DNA of 64,000 nucleotides from Epiperipatus broadwayi (Eukaryota > Onychophora > Udeonychophora > Euonychophora > Peripatidae): NCBI GenBank assembly GCA_028023455.1, contig JAQFVV010013300.1, positions 100,647 through 164,646 of the forward strand, read 5' to 3'. This document shows, piece after piece, positions 24,360-36,660 of the stretch (positions are counted from its first letter, which is position 1; every line of letters starts with the position of its first letter). Under the pieces are notes generated by a model, which worked only from the letters and a program-made list of their open reading frames with translations, searched no databases and had not been told where the DNA came from. The position numbers and the translations under genes are program-made.

Positions 24360-24850
24360 CTTAAAATGTACATCTGTAGTAGCTATATAATGAACATGCT
24401 AATAGGTCTTAACAAGCTTTTCCAAATATATCTATCCTCAGATCAGTTTCTAGCAGTTGTCTGTCATCAGTAATTCACTAGGATATACACACCTTAGATT
24501 TAAAAATACCATATTCATATCTCTTCACATCCAGTTATCTAACTTAAATAGCCATATGGGACTGAACTAAGTTCAGATACACCATATATTAATAACTTTA
24601 ACAGTATAACATTGCCAAGGCCTCAAGAGCAAAACTATAATTGCAAGAAAATCAAGTCATACATCAAGTGACCAAATGTAATAAGCTTGTAATACAAATG
24701 TTATATAATAAGAGTGCTAATAGCTCTTAACAAGCTTTTCTGAATATCCCTAGCTTTAGACTGGTTTATAGCTGTTGGCTCTCATTAGTAAAAAACTTGT
24801 TAAAAGCTATTAGCATGTTCATTATATAACATTTGTAGTACAAGCTTATT
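24360..24850. repeat. Foldback repeat cluster (24690-24850) with a related copy upstream
   Basis: The left arm (about 24695-24735: acaaatgttatataat, gctaatagctcttaacaag) is the reverse complement of the right arm (about 24793-24843: cttgttaaaagctattagc, attatataacatttgt), with small differences and a core of about 55 bp. The core and left arm also resemble a segment at 24385-24480 ('gaacatgctaataggtcttaacaagc' then 'cagatcagtttctag'). A non-autonomous inverted-repeat element family is the simplest reading. Confidence 0.6.
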
Positions 24851-27299
24851 AAATTTCCTTGATTTCTTTCCAATTTGTAATAGTAAAACAGTTCACTAAA
24901 AGTTTGTATCATTTATTTATATGTATATGATAAACAAACTGTAAATTCTTAATTTGTATGTTTGTATATTATATCTGTATAATAAATGCAGGAAAGTTCA
25001 AAATACTCTTTTTATGAAATGCATAGTGAAATTTTTTGTTTGTGATTCAGGTTTAGATTGTTTGCTGATACTGTATTTATCTTTAAGGATAAAGAAGATA
25101 GATTAATCTCTAGAAATTTAGAAATAGTTATTTGCATTAAAATAAATAAAAAAAATCCCATGGTATTATTTCTGAATCAAATAATAAATCAAGAACACAA
25201 ATATAACTTATAAGCATTTATTAAATATTAAAAATTGATATATTGAAAAATAATCATGGCATTATTTATATATTATAAATATTTTAAGAATACTTTTATA
25301 GCAACATTTAATATAAATTTATATAGTAAATAGACAGTAAATGGCTCTGAAATAGATAAATTGGTTATAATTGTATTGCAATATCCAAATTTCTATACAA
25401 GCTTCTGAAAAAGGGATATAGTACTATCATTTAATGATCATTGTTATCTGAGTTTCAGCATTTGATTTTGGAATAAAGTCATAGAATGTATTATTGCCCC
25501 AAATCTAAGTGTTGGTATATTAAAAAGAAATTACTAGTATAATGTTAATAAGTTTATCATTAATATTATTTGTTTATATCTTGTTGTGTGTTGATAGTTT
25601 AGTAATTAGTAGCAGATAGAACATTTAATAATTCATAAACTTGAATATTTTTATTTCTTTTATTAGTCAGTGGAAATAAAAATTAATCTCAACTTTTAGC
25701 TTTGAAATTACTACTCTACTAATTGTGCTACCACATAGAATAATTTGTCTGGGAGAATCTGTATCACATGTAAAATATTTACTAATACCTTAAGAGCACT
25801 CTTTTTAATAAAAAAATTATTAAAGCTTTGGTACTGAAGGATGTTTGTGAAATTTTTAGTCTGTCAAAATAATATTATAATTAACTCTAATAAATAGAAA
25901 AGGCACTCATTTTTATAACAATATTTTTGGAAATGGATACTCTTAGTTTTTTGGACATTTATTTTTTCAGGATGCATTGGAGATTAAGTGGTGATAGAAA
26001 AGGCATAATGTATGTGTATTTTCTTTATACAAAACTAAGCAAAGAGATATTCAAAATAAAGTTAGTAGAATTAAGAAAACCATAGCCCTAAGAGTTTTTA
26101 TTGATGGTGCTAGGTAACATTGTGAAGAGAAAGTCTTATTATACAGACTATTGAAAACCGTCAATAAATAGAGATTAAAATAATGTCATTATCATCATTT
26201 TCAACCATTATCAGTTCACTGTGTCATAGAGATGTCTCCAAATGTAATTATTTTCTCTCATTCATAGCATCTCTTCTCCACATTATGCCATTAAGCTTCC
26301 TTAATTCAATCACTGGCTTAAATTCCAATTTCTATAATAAAGCTGTATTACCCTTTAGCTATTTTGGAATAAAATAATAAAAAAACATTTGTAGTAATAT
26401 GATAGAACCTAAAAATAATAGCATTTTTAAAAGATTATTTACTTGAATCAGTTGGAATATATATTGTAGTCTGAAAACAATCGGTACATTATGGTCAATC
26501 GAAAGCCAACACATTTGGTAAATCCAAATCCATGAATGTAACTTTCCAAAAAATCACCAAGTAACTATAAAATAAAATATAGATCTAAACACAGATCTGG
26601 ATCAGTATAAGATCTCTAAAACATCAAACAAACATATAATCTAAAATAAGTCCACCTAAAGGACCAAGTGAACAATAAATAAATAATAAATTATCTTATG
26701 GACTAGGTACAAGTTAACTAGTACATTATTTAAAAGATGTGAATAGGCCAATAATTAATTGATACTTAATTGTTATATTTCAGAAACAATAATAATAAAT
26801 GATAATCTCCAGATATTAAATATTAAATAATTTGTCTGTAAAGAATGCTAGTTTTGCAGTAGTAATCTATAATAATAATAATAATATAGATTAGGTTCTT
26901 TTAACTAAATATCAGTGACAATAGCATTGAGTCTTTTATTTCTTTAACATCTTATCAACATTTTTTTTCTTTTATAACATGGTACAAACTCATCTAGAGA
27001 TGGGTTTAAACATAATATTGGCTAGCAAAGATTCGCTCTTATTTTGGTTCTTATGCCAAATGCCTAAACAAAATTAAGTTTTCTTAAAATTTAAAATAAC
27101 TATCTAAAAATAGCAAAGCTAAAATGATGCAGTACCTAAAAGGGAAGGTTATTGTAAAAAACATGTCACTAAGTAATCTAAAGACAACAACATCAATAAA
27201 GTAATCTTATATAAATCTAATTACCTACATAATAGATTGCATAAAATTTTAACAATGTGATAATTTCAAAATAATATGTGCTCTTATATATAGTTCAAA
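24851..27299. other. AT-rich intergenic DNA, nothing recognised
   Basis: One 64-codon frame at 26183-26377 has no recognisable features. (AAT)n runs near 26873. No repeat family seen. Confidence 0.6.
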
Positions 27300-29097
27300 C
27301 ACTATTCAAACGGATTTTGGTCACAATAAGAAAGAAATTTAGTGGTTATCATGCATAGACATGACTATTGAATTTTTAGTGATTCTTAAATTTAAGTTGT
27401 TTTTTTCCCTCTCTCTTTATTATTATATAGTAAGAGTTATTAAAGGTATATATATCTCAGAAAGGGGGGGGGTCATACTCTGTTGTTTTGAAACATTTAT
27501 GTATATGTATGGGTTATGGATGTGTGCATGGGTGGGTTTGATGGTTGGGAGGAGAGAGATGAGAATTATATTTTCTTCTGTATTTTTTGTTTTGTTTTGT
27601 GAAAAGCATGGAAATTTCCAGAAACAAATGAATTTGAAAGGTGTTAAAAAAAGCTCACATGTCTTTACAACAATCCAGTTGGGCATACAAGAACAAGAAA
27701 CAGAAAACCAGTGAACTTTCTAGAAAGAATGGAGGGGGATATAAAAGAAAAGGACCCAGAATGCTCGTGGTCGTCCCTGCAGAGAGCAAAGTATAAGTAG
27801 AGATATATAGTTAACATAGTGAAGATTAATATAAATTTTACACCAAATCACAGCTGAAATAGAAATGTGGGGGTGAGCACCTAATGTGTCAGACTCAAAT
27901 CCTGGCCTCAGCTAATTGTATGATGCTACAATTGTTTTAGAAATAACCAAACAGCCTCATTGGATTAAAAACTACCACCATGATTGAAAGTTCAGGAAAG
28001 TGAGATTGTTAAAATAAAGAAGAAACCAATGTGTCATCATATATTTACCTGGACTCATATTCAAATATAAAATGTGTTTTCATTCTATGAACTCCCTGGG
28101 GAAAGGCAGGTAATATTAACTTTTATATTAACTTCGATCAAAATTTCTCAACAGATTCTTTAGATGTTATAAAGAAAATGAAAGAAAAGAAATAATAATT
28201 TGTGTAAGCTTGTATGGCCATTTATAACTGACATCTTGCCTTACATTCAACTAAGAGTTACAAAATAACAATAAGAAACTTTATATATTTTAAGAAAGAG
28301 ACAGAAGGGAGGAGAATTCTTTTTTAATCTTTTTGATTGTTAAATCTTATTTTAAATGTAGATTGTATGTATGACAGTGTGCATGTTTCTGGAACCAGCA
28401 GAGTATTAATTTCATGTAAACATATAATAAATTTGTTTTTTACTCATATAAAATAAAATTATCAACTAATGGTAACTAGTAAACTTATGATAGATTTGTT
28501 ACCCATTAAATCATGTATATTATAGATTGTGGTTATGTTATTTTCTTTTTTATATATATACTCATTGCCATTTACGAGGTTTATATGTAGATTGATCCTT
28601 GATTACCAAGAGGTACTAAAATACAAGGGTAATTATTTTCCAACTCACATCTGCTCCCAGAAATAATGCTACCTGATCTGAGCTGGAGCTAGTTGAGGTT
28701 GAACCTCTCTAATCATTAGTGTATTCCCTTCACATAATTCTTATTTGGTGCTTGGAATATACTGGATGTCTATAAATAAGCATTGGAGGAAATTTATTTA
28801 TATTTTATTGTCATAGATTAGAATCAAAGGGAGGTTTTGTTAGAATGGAAATATATACTTATGCATATTTTTTTATGTTCTCATAGATAATAAATTTGCA
28901 CACATGTATATGTGTGATTATAAATATATGTATCTATGTCAACGGTCAGTAAGAAAGGAAGGTTTTGTTACAATAAATATATACATATGCATATTTTACA
29001 TATTCTTATTAATAATAAGTCTCGCATATGTATAAGTGTGATTATAAATATATGTGTCTATGTCAACGAGTCTATAAGAAAGGGAGGTTCTGTTACA
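27300..29097 (+). repeat. Gypsy-1 5' LTR
   Basis: Colinear with the 3' LTR at 33101-34972. The right boundary is set by the shared end ..ggttctgttaca, after which the two sequences diverge. The left boundary is approximate because the first about 30 bases are poorly conserved (the 3' LTR begins tgtgacagaacgg; here the counterpart is ..attcaaacgg near 27310). The last 270 bp consist of two and a bit tandem subunits of about 125-128 bp, starting at 28829, 28957 and 29082, each beginning g.gaggtttt.gtta. Frames inside it on either strand are not genes. Confidence 0.8.
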
Positions 29098-29098
29098 A

Positions 29099-29116
29099 TG
29101 GCATGACCAACTAAGG
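29099..29116 (+). other. Gypsy-1 putative primer binding site
   Basis: One base after the LTR end the sequence reads tggcatgaccaacta. It starts with TGG, the complement of a tRNA CCA end, as expected for minus-strand priming. The tRNA species was not identified. Confidence 0.5.
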
Positions 29117-29309
29117 GCCTTTCGAAGAGAAGTAGAGTGGGATTGGGAAAAAGAAGAAATATAGGGTTAGTTGTGAGATTTTTTTTTTAAAGTTGAGGCT
29201 AACAAGAAAGCAGTGCAAGGTGTTGGGGTTGGGGGATCCGAGATGTTCAATTGGAAACAGGAAAACACAAAGAAGTATACAAGTATGAGAGAAATGGGGA
29301 AAAGAAAGA

Positions 29310-29930
29310 AATGAAGATTAAAATCCAAACATTTAAAGGGAGGGGAGGAGAGATGCCAGTAGAGCTCCTAAAAAGTTTAAAGAGATACTTTTGAAGATAT
29401 GAGGTGGGGGAACACAGTAAATTAATAGTGGCCCACAGCCACCTGCAGGAGTATGCTTTGGATTGGTGGGAGTCACTAAGGACCCAACCAATGACACTTG
29501 AGGAGTATGAAAGGATGATGAAATAAAACATTCTGGAGTGAGGAATGTCAGGAGCAGATCAAGGCTCACATTATCCAGAATAAGTTTCATGAAGAGGGTA
29601 TGTCTAGTTCTTCAGACATCAAGTGTCATGATTGAAGCAACTACAGACCTGTAAGTTATCAGAAAAACACATTGTAACTATTGTGTGCAGAAATCTGCTG
29701 ATTGAAGTAAATGGCAAGAATATGGGATACTAAAGGGAGAGGGGCAAGAGAGGTTGATAGGATATTGAGACAACTGGAAATTAGCGAACAATGGCGGAAG
29801 GAAAGAAAAGAGAAAAATTTGGATCAGGAGGAAGAGAAGTGCCTGGGAAATTTGATATGTTCAGATAAAGAAGGGGTTCCAAATTATGCAAGTAAGGGCT
29901 GCCCAAAAATAGAAATATAGATTTCTGCGA
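29310..29930 (+). pseudogene. Gypsy-1 gag remnant
   Basis: One plus-strand frame reads LQEYALDWWESL around 29441-29480, with the WW pair at 29464-29469, followed by a TLEEYERMMK stretch. This is the capsid signature A..WW.......W/LEE(F/Y) of Gypsy Gag proteins. Stops follow at about 29524 and beyond. Charged, Lys/Glu-rich coding sequence resumes at 29711-29920 and may be the Gag C-terminus. Gag forms the particle in which reverse transcription occurs. No clear zinc knuckle was seen. Large minus-strand frames at 29247-29590 are antisense shadows. Confidence 0.6.
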
Positions 29931-30240
29931 GGTATGCAGAGGCATTAGTGGACTCTGGCAGCCAAATTTTGGTGCTGTCTGAGGAATTGTATGCACAAAT
30001 CACGAGCCAACAAGTCAGCATCTGGACCCTCCCTATTAAGACAGTCCAAATAAGAATGTCAAATAATAAAATGGCAAGGGTGGAACCCAAGCAGGTATGG
30101 ATGGACCTTTATATCAATTGGGGAACCATTTCCTCATGCATTTCTAGTCATGAGAGACTTGATTCACAACATACTGAAAGGGTCAGACTTTTTAAACAGG
30201 TATGGATATGCAATAGATTTTAGAATAGGTCAGTTTATAT
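29930..30240 (+). pseudogene. Gypsy-1 aspartic protease remnant
   Basis: The catalytic loop is LVDSGSQ with the Asp-Ser-Gly triad at about 29949-29957, followed by ILVLSEELY. After a frameshift near 30120 the C-terminal half continues (FLVMRDLIHNIL then GSDFLNRYG), matching the ILG.DFL block of retropepsins in this group. The protease normally cuts the Gag-Pol polyprotein. The frameshift disables it. Confidence 0.65.
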
Positions 30241-30479
30241 GTGAAGGGGAGGCTACCAGATTCACTACAGAGAAAATTACAGCAGTTAATAGGAGTAAAA
30301 TACAGATAGAAGAGAAAGAGACAGGATGGATTGAAGATAAAATTAGGAAAATAATTTCTGCAAATGAAAGAAGAAGGAGGCCTTTAGGCAAACATTACAT
30401 CAATACCATCAAGTGTTTTCATAAGTACCAGGTGTGATCCAGTGCTTTGAGCAGTGCTTCAAGCTTAAAAAGGACCAGC

Positions 30480-31030
30480 CCTTACAATCTTGCTCTTATC
30501 CGGTACACTATCAATATAGGGAGGAGGTAAAGAAACAATTAAGCCAGATGATGGAATGGGGATAATATCTAAATATTCATCACCCCATTATAACCCTCTA
30601 GTGGTGGTTAATAAAAAGAATGGTGCAATTAGATTATGCCTGGATGCCAGACAATTGAACTGGGCAATGGTCCCAGATTGCAATATTCCACCTCCGATAC
30701 ATGAGGTATTGGGAGGATTTGAGGGTAAACGGATATTCACAATTTTGATCTGACTGTCAGTTATTGGAAATCCAGATCCATCCTGCAGACCATCAATACA
30801 CAGCATTTTGGTATGAAGAAAACTCATACCAGTTTAACAGAATGCTGTTTGGGCTCATAAATAGTGGGGTTGGATTGTTAAGGTGCCTCGACCAAGTGCT
30901 GGTAGATTAAGTAAGAAAACATGTAACCATGTATCTTGATGATGTGTTAATAGCCTCATCCAGTATTGAGGAGCATCAAAAAGATGTTGAGATATTTCTT
31001 CATGAATGACAGAAGAAGGGCATCAAAATC
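30480..31030 (+). pseudogene. Gypsy-1 reverse transcriptase remnant
   Basis: Starts with YPVHYQYREEVKKQL..M..WGIISKYSSPHYNPLVVV at about 30498-30612, the N-terminal RT signature, followed by the fingers block with LCLDARQLN (30631-30660) and a PPPI..VL..F.GK segment. The first catalytic block is disrupted by a stop and frameshift at about 30751. The active-site box YLDD is intact at 30932-30943, followed by VLIAS, though a stop lies about ten codons upstream. RNA-dependent DNA polymerase of the element; non-functional. Confidence 0.75.
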
Positions 31031-31044
31031 AATTTAAACTAAAG

Positions 31045-31725
31045 TACCATGATGCAAGATGAAATAACATTTTTGGGGTCACCTGGTAGGGTCTGAAGGG
31101 GTGAAACTTCATCCAGACAAAGTATTGGCCATCAGGAAGTTCCCCACACTGAAATCTTGGAAGCAGATCCAGTCATTCCTGGGCCTTTGTAATTTCTACA
31201 ACAGATTTTATGAATGGCTAGCCAGACACATGGAACCTCTAGTTAGATCACTAAAAAAGGGTATCTCATGGAGGTGGCACCAAGAACAGGAGAAGGCCCT
31301 TGAAGATATAAAAGAGGGGTTCACTAGACAAATTATGCTCTCATTTTCAGATTTTACCAAACCATTTATGATACAAATGGACAGCAGTGGATATGGCTTG
31401 GGGGCTATACTATCACAAATACAGGAAGGAAAGCAAATGGGAGTGCTATATTTTATCAGCAGATTACTAAAGGGTCCTGAACTGAATTACTCCACCAATG
31501 AAATGGAGGCACTGGTGATTGTCTGGGTGTTTGAGAAGTTCCACCCATTTTTGTTAGGGTCAGAAGTGATCATTGTGACAGACCATAAGAGTCTGGAGTT
31601 TATAAATCACAGTTATCTTACCAACAGCCATTTGATATGTTGGAGCTTGTTGCTGCAGGAATACAATTACACCATTCAATATTGCCGGGACCGGAGAACA
31701 TTGTGGCTGATATTCTGAGCCAGAA
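31045..31725 (+). pseudogene. Gypsy-1 RT connection and RNase H domain
   Basis: The longest open frame of the element (31101-31718). It begins with the RT thumb/connection block (KFPTLKSWKQIQSFLGLCNFYNRF) and continues into RNase H. The catalytic acidic residues are visible in order: Asp in MDSSGYGLGA, Glu in NEMEAL and Asp in VTDHKSL. The frame shifts at about 31685, after which the family's end signature continues as GPENIVADILSQ (compare G..N.VAD.LSR) in another frame. RNase H degrades template RNA during reverse transcription. Confidence 0.8.
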
Positions 31726-31999
31726 TTCATCAGGGCACCTCCATGCAGAGAACTTATATATTGCCAGTGTGGGTAAAAGTATTAATAAAAAGGTAGAAGA
31801 GGATTTGGCTCATTTGGGGGATTGGAAGTTTCAAGATAAGTGATTGAAAGAGGTGATCAATGTCTGGGTGAGAAAGCAAATGGAGAGAACATGAAGGAGA
31901 CAGAAAGGGAGATGAGATACCACCTGTATCAAACATTTTTCAGTACAAGAAACATGATGACCAAGATGAATGGAAACCAGTTATACCTTATACCCTATG

Positions 32000-33080
32000 G
32001 AAGGATTTTGAAACCTATGTGCACCAGCTATATGGCCATTATGGTGCTCTGAAAATGGAGCATTTAATTCAGAAGTGGTTTCACTGGCCTAGCATACATG
32101 CATCCATTGTGAACACATTGAGGGAATGTGAAAGCTGCCAGAGTACCAAAACAGTGAACAGGAATTACATGGCTCCTATGTTGTACATAATACCAAAGTG
32201 ACCTAGAGAAATGGTAGCTTTGGACTTTTATGGTCCTCTTCCAGCATTCAATAAAAAAATATCTCCTTGTTAAGTACAATTTTTTTCAAAGTATATATCT
32301 GCATACCCCATCATGCAGGTGAATGCTAAGAATGCCATCAATATGTTAGAAAGCAGGCATTTCACAGAGACTGGAAAACCCAAGAGCATTATATCTGACC
32401 ATGGCACACCCTTCACATCCAGGGAATGGCACCAGTGGGTTCATTGTCAGGGGACTAGGCACAACTTTACATCAATTTGGAACCCACAATCTAACCCTTG
32501 TGAATGGGTAATGAGGGAGTTAGGGTGCCTGTTTCACTCTTATACTGGCATGAATTGTAAGGACTGGGTGAAATGGACCTTTCAAGTAGTGAACTTTATA
32601 AACTGGTCCATAAAAAAATCAACCATGTTTGCCCCATTTCATCTCCAGTTTGGTAACACATACCACATCAGATTAAGACCTTTGTATCAGAGATGGAGGA
32701 ACCATGTATTAACCAAAACACTAACCAGGACAGGGCAGTGGGTGACCATCAGTGAAGGAGAAAGGTAAGAAACATGACACACATATTTAAAGTGGGAGAT
32801 TGGGTCATGGTTAAAACCCCTTACATCAGTGACCTGGGTAGATTTGTGTGCTAAAAATTCTGCAACTTGTATGAGGGCCCATGCACCATCTGTCACAATC
32901 AAGGGGATAATGCATTTTGGGTGGACACCAGGCACGAAATCAAGGGATCATTTAACACCAGATTGTTAAAGACTGCTTGGCCCTCTGCAGGTATGGACAA
33001 TTCAGGTAATAGCAGGCAATCATATAAGGAAATAGGGAATGTTGTAAAAGAGCCATTCAAATACACAAGAGATATCTGAA
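32000..33080 (+). pseudogene. Gypsy-1 integrase
   Basis: The N-terminal zinc domain H..YGH.GALK....C..C is at about 32020-32145 with both His and both Cys present. The catalytic core follows with all three acids: Asp in ALDFYG (32223-32225), Asp in ISDHGTPF (32397-32399) and Glu in NPCEW (32502-32504), with 34 residues between the last two (usual spacing 35). Stops occur at about 32200 and 32270 between zinc domain and core. The C-terminal domain continues with KVGDWVMVKTP (about 32790) and a YEGPCTI block (32868 on), a GPY/F-like module. Integrase inserts the cDNA into chromosomes; this copy is broken. Confidence 0.8.
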
Positions 33081-33100
33081 GGCTTTTGAAATAAGGGTAT

Positions 33101-34972
33101 TGTGACAGAACGGGGGTTTAAACCCATTCACAACAAAAAAATAATTTAGTGGTCAGCATGCATAGACATGACTATTGAATTTTTAGTGTACTTAAATTTA
33201 AGTTGTTTTTTTCTCTCTTTACTATTACATAGTAAGAGTTGTTAAAAATATATATATCTCAGAAAAGGGGAGGGGTCATACTCTGTTGTTTTGAAACATT
33301 TATATATGTATGGGTTATTGATATGTGCATGGATGGGTTTGACAGTTGGAAGAGAAGAGATGAGATTTTCTTATATTTTCTTCTGTACTTTTTTTGTTTT
33401 GTGAGAAGCGCGGAAATTTTCAGAAACAAATGAATTTGAAAAGTATTTAAAAAAACTCTCATGTGTCTCTACAGGAATCGAGTTGGGCATAAAACAAGAA
33501 CAGTAAATAATAAACCAGTAAACTTTCTAGATAGAATGGAGGGGGTAAAAAAGAAAAAGTCTCAGAATGCTTGTGGTCTTGTCCGTGTAAAGAGCGAAGT
33601 ATAAGTAGAGATATATAGTTAACGTAGCGAAGATTTAATATAATTTTGCACCAAATCATGACCAAAATGGAAATGTGAGGGTGGACATCTAATGTGCCAG
33701 ATGCAAATCCTAGCCCCAGATAATTGTATGATGCTATAATTGTTTTAGAAATAACTAGCTTCATTGGATTAAAAGCTACCACCATGATTAAAAGTTCAGG
33801 AAAGTGAGATTGTTAAAATAAAGAAGAAACCAACATGTCATCATATATTTACCTGGACACATATTCAAATATAAGATGTGTTTCCATTCTACAAACTTCC
33901 TGGGGAAAGGCAGGTAATATTAGCTTTTACATTAACTTCGATCAAAATTTCTCAATAGATTCTTTAGAGGTTATAAAGTTAATGAAAGAAAAGAAATAAT
34001 AATTTGTGTAAACTCATATGGCCATTTATAGCTGACGTCACACCTTACACTCAACTAAGTGTTATGAAATAACAATAAAAAACTTTTATATATTTTAAGA
34101 AAAAGACAGAAGGGGAGAAGTCTTTTTTAATCTCTTCTTAATTCTTAAACCTTATTTTAAATGTAGATTGTATGTATGACGGTATGCATGTTTCTGAAAA
34201 CACCAGAATATTAATTTCATGTAAACATATAATAAATTTGTTCTTTAGACATATAATAAATTTGTTCTTTACTCATATAAAATAAAATTATCAATTAACG
34301 GTAACTAATAAACTTATGATAGATTTGTTAGCCATTAAATCACATATATTATAGATTGTGGTTATGTTGTTTTCTTTTTATATATATACTCATAGCCATT
34401 TACAAGGTTATATGTATATTGATCCTCAATTACCAAGATGTACTAAAATATGAGGGCAATTATTTCCCAACTCACATCTGCTCCCAGGAATAATGCTACC
34501 TGACCTGAGCTTGAGCTAGTCTCTAATCTATACTTATTTATATCAAATTACATATCATTAGTGTATCCCCTTCACATAATTCTTATTTTATATAAGATTG
34601 GTGCTTGGAATCTACTGAATATACATAGATACACCTTGGGGGAAATTTATTTATATTTTATTGTCATTGATTCAAATCAAAAGGAAGGTTTTGTTAGAAT
34701 GTAAATATATACATATGCATATTTTTTCATGTTCTCATAGATAATAAATTCGTGCACATGTATATGTGTGTTTATAAATATATGTATCTATGTCAAAATA
34801 TATGTATCTATGTCAACTGGTCAATAAGAAAGGGAGATTTTTTTACAATAAATATATACATATGCATATTTTACATGTTCTCATAAATAATAAGTCATGC
34901 ATATGTATACATGCGATTATAAATATATGTGTCTATGTCAACCAATCTGTAAGAAAAGGAGGTTCTGTTACA
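33101..34972 (+). repeat. Gypsy-1 3' LTR
   Basis: Begins TGTGACAGAACGG and ends ..TGTTACA, so it has the TG..CA ends expected of an LTR, 1872 bp. The first bases contain a palindrome (gggtttaaaccc at about 33114-33125). Compared with the 5' LTR it has small insertions (for example near 34228 a duplicated 'acatataataaatttgttcttta' and extra bases near 34522). The upstream sequence gaaataagggtat is a weak polypurine tract. The downstream flank is a (TA)n run. Confidence 0.85.
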
Positions 34973-35900
34973 GTATATATATATATATATGATAAATGGC
35001 AATGAACACAGAAAGGTAATTAAAGAATAAAATAAAGATTTATTATAAAGACTAAATATATTTATTTTAGTTTATAATTTGACAAAATATATAACTTATT
35101 TACTATTATTTACAAAAAAATTACAAAAAAAAAAAAATTAAAAAACGTTTATATCAATTCATATGTAAGTTAGATATAATACACATATAATATACCATAT
35201 CTGTGATATATTTAGATTACACAAATAAAGAAAAAGCTTGTACAGTTTGAATTTAATATTCAGTGATACATACTATCGCATCTGAATTGAACAATAATAT
35301 AACTGTGGCTAGTAATATAAAAAGAATATCTACATGGAAATTAGCATACAATTTCTTAATATATAATTAATAATTTAAATGATATGTAATATAAACAAGT
35401 ATGTTGCATTAGTCTTAGACAACAAAAGACTTGTGAAATAGTGGAGTACAAACTCAATACTTTACTCAACTTGCAATCATTTGAAAATATATTATAAAGA
35501 GTAGGGGACATAATCACACAAATGCCCTTCATGGTATAGAAATTGGAATACATAAATATTTACTGTCAATGTTGGTGAAAAATAAGCCTACAATGAAGTG
35601 AGCAGAGCAATATCGACTCCATGCTACGCATATACCAGTACCTCTTTAATATCTACCACTAACATAAGGAAAGGCTTAACAAATAATATCTAAGAAAAGT
35701 GAGAAATCATCAATATAATTGCCACAATAAACCCACAGTTAAAAGCAGAAATACCCATAATGAATAGAAAGGCATTGGGATGGCAATTAAATGACAAATC
35801 TCAAATCACATCTACTTATACTTATAACCCATATGGCAAAATGAATAATCAGAAGACCAATGCAAGCATATGCTTGAGATAAATAAACAGCTAATTTTAT
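34973..35900. other. AT-rich intergenic DNA, possibly with a LINE 3' end
   Basis: A (TA)n tract, poly-A runs and no gene. The last part (about 35870-35900: aaataaacagctaattttat) directly precedes a trinucleotide tail like those ending LINE-A and LINE-B, so an unrecognised, 5'-truncated relative may end here. Confidence 0.4.
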
Positions 35901-35966
35901 AATAATAATAACAACAATAATAATGATGATGATGATGATGATGATGATAATAATAATTATAATAAT
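35901..35966. repeat. Trinucleotide microsatellite (AAT)n(GAT)n(AAT)n
   Basis: Interrupted AAT/AAC repeats flank about eight GAT repeats. Its composition and order resemble the tails of LINE-A (41580-41641) and LINE-B (50848-50937). The minus strand reads as poly-isoleucine, which is not a gene. Confidence 0.85.
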
Positions 35967-36215
35967 ATAGTGCTCATGCACCAGCTCATTTGGTAATTGT
36001 AGATATCGGTAGGATATATTATATATTTCTAGTAATAATTATACTTAAAATTTTTCTATTTAAAATAAAGTGCATTGACTCTAGGCAACCCAATATTCAC
36101 TAGATATAGTTTTTTAAACTTGAGAAAACTCCTCCTATGAGAAATTTGTGTGCAAGCAGTTATTTTTTTTCTCCAATATAGTGATCTCTTTGAAAGCAGC
36201 AAGCATTACTTACAC

Positions 36216-36570
36216 CAGAGATTCCCAACCTTTTTGCGCTTAAGAGCACATTCTGTAATACTGGCCAGGTGGTGGGCACCATTTTTTTTCAACCAGATGG
36301 TGGGCATCATTTATTTTTTCAATGTAAATTTATAGTTGGATATTGTTAATAATACACATAATGTACAAAAAAAATATTTATTTCAAAAATAAAATTTTAA
36401 CATATAATTAACATTTATATTTTTACGCTGTAAAAGTATAGTATGCCCTACAATTTGATTACAATATAATACAATAATTATAAGAAATTTTAAAAATTAA
36501 ATTTATTTGTATCAGATAAATAATTTTTCATCATGTTCAGATAGCGGCGGGCACACTAAAATGGGTTGGG
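36216..36570. mobile_element. hAT-like MITE, right terminal repeat disrupted
   Basis: The left end cagagattcccaacc (36216-36230) is the typical hAT terminal inverted repeat (CAG.G.TTC.CAACC). The body is non-coding and AT-rich. Near the right end 'ggcgggcacac' and 'aaaatgggttggg' (36547-36570) begin the reverse complement of the left end, but the repeat is broken by a long G run. The bases aacctcaggg at 36659-36668, after the low-complexity block, could be the missing outer part of the right terminal repeat. 8-bp target duplications could not be matched. Confidence 0.6.
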
Positions 36571-36660
36571 GGGGGGGGGGCCGGGGGGGGGGGGGGGGGG
36601 GTTAAGGTGAGGAAAAAAAACAACAAAAAAAAAAAATTTTAAAAAAAAAAAAAAAAAAAA
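36568..36660. repeat. Poly-G / poly-A low-complexity block
   Basis: Two G runs (13 and about 19) separated by CC, then a purine stretch, then several A runs with a TTTT island, ending in 20 A. It falls exactly at the border of the hAT-like element and LINE-A. It may be real, but it has the look of a base-calling or assembly artefact. Confidence 0.85.

Larger units (their letters stand above)
27300..34972 (+). mobile_element. Ty3/Gypsy LTR retrotransposon, Osvaldo/Ulysses-like, complete layout but inactive (Gypsy-1)
   Basis: Two long direct repeats (about 1.80 and 1.87 kb) flank a 4-kb interior carrying, in Gypsy order, gag, protease, RT, RNase H and integrase on the plus strand. The RT fingers segment (VVVNKKNGAIRLCLDARQLN) and the very long LTRs resemble the Osvaldo/Ulysses group of animal Gypsy elements; this assignment is inference. 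The coding region has many stops and frameshifts, and the two LTRs differ by roughly one base in ten by eye, so it is an old copy. No envelope-like frame was seen. The 5' edge is eroded, so target duplications cannot be read with confidence. Confidence 0.85.

Noticed and set aside
27361-27714. Open frame of 117 codons on the plus strand and an 87-codon frame opposite
   Set aside because: Both lie wholly inside the Gypsy-1 5' LTR, are degraded in the 3' LTR copy, and show no protein family features.
29247-29590. Two minus-strand frames of 85-94 codons
   Set aside because: They are antisense to the Gypsy-1 gag remnant, which has the recognisable capsid signature on the plus strand.
35787-35981. 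Minus-strand frame rich in isoleucine
   Set aside because: It is the translation of a trinucleotide microsatellite.
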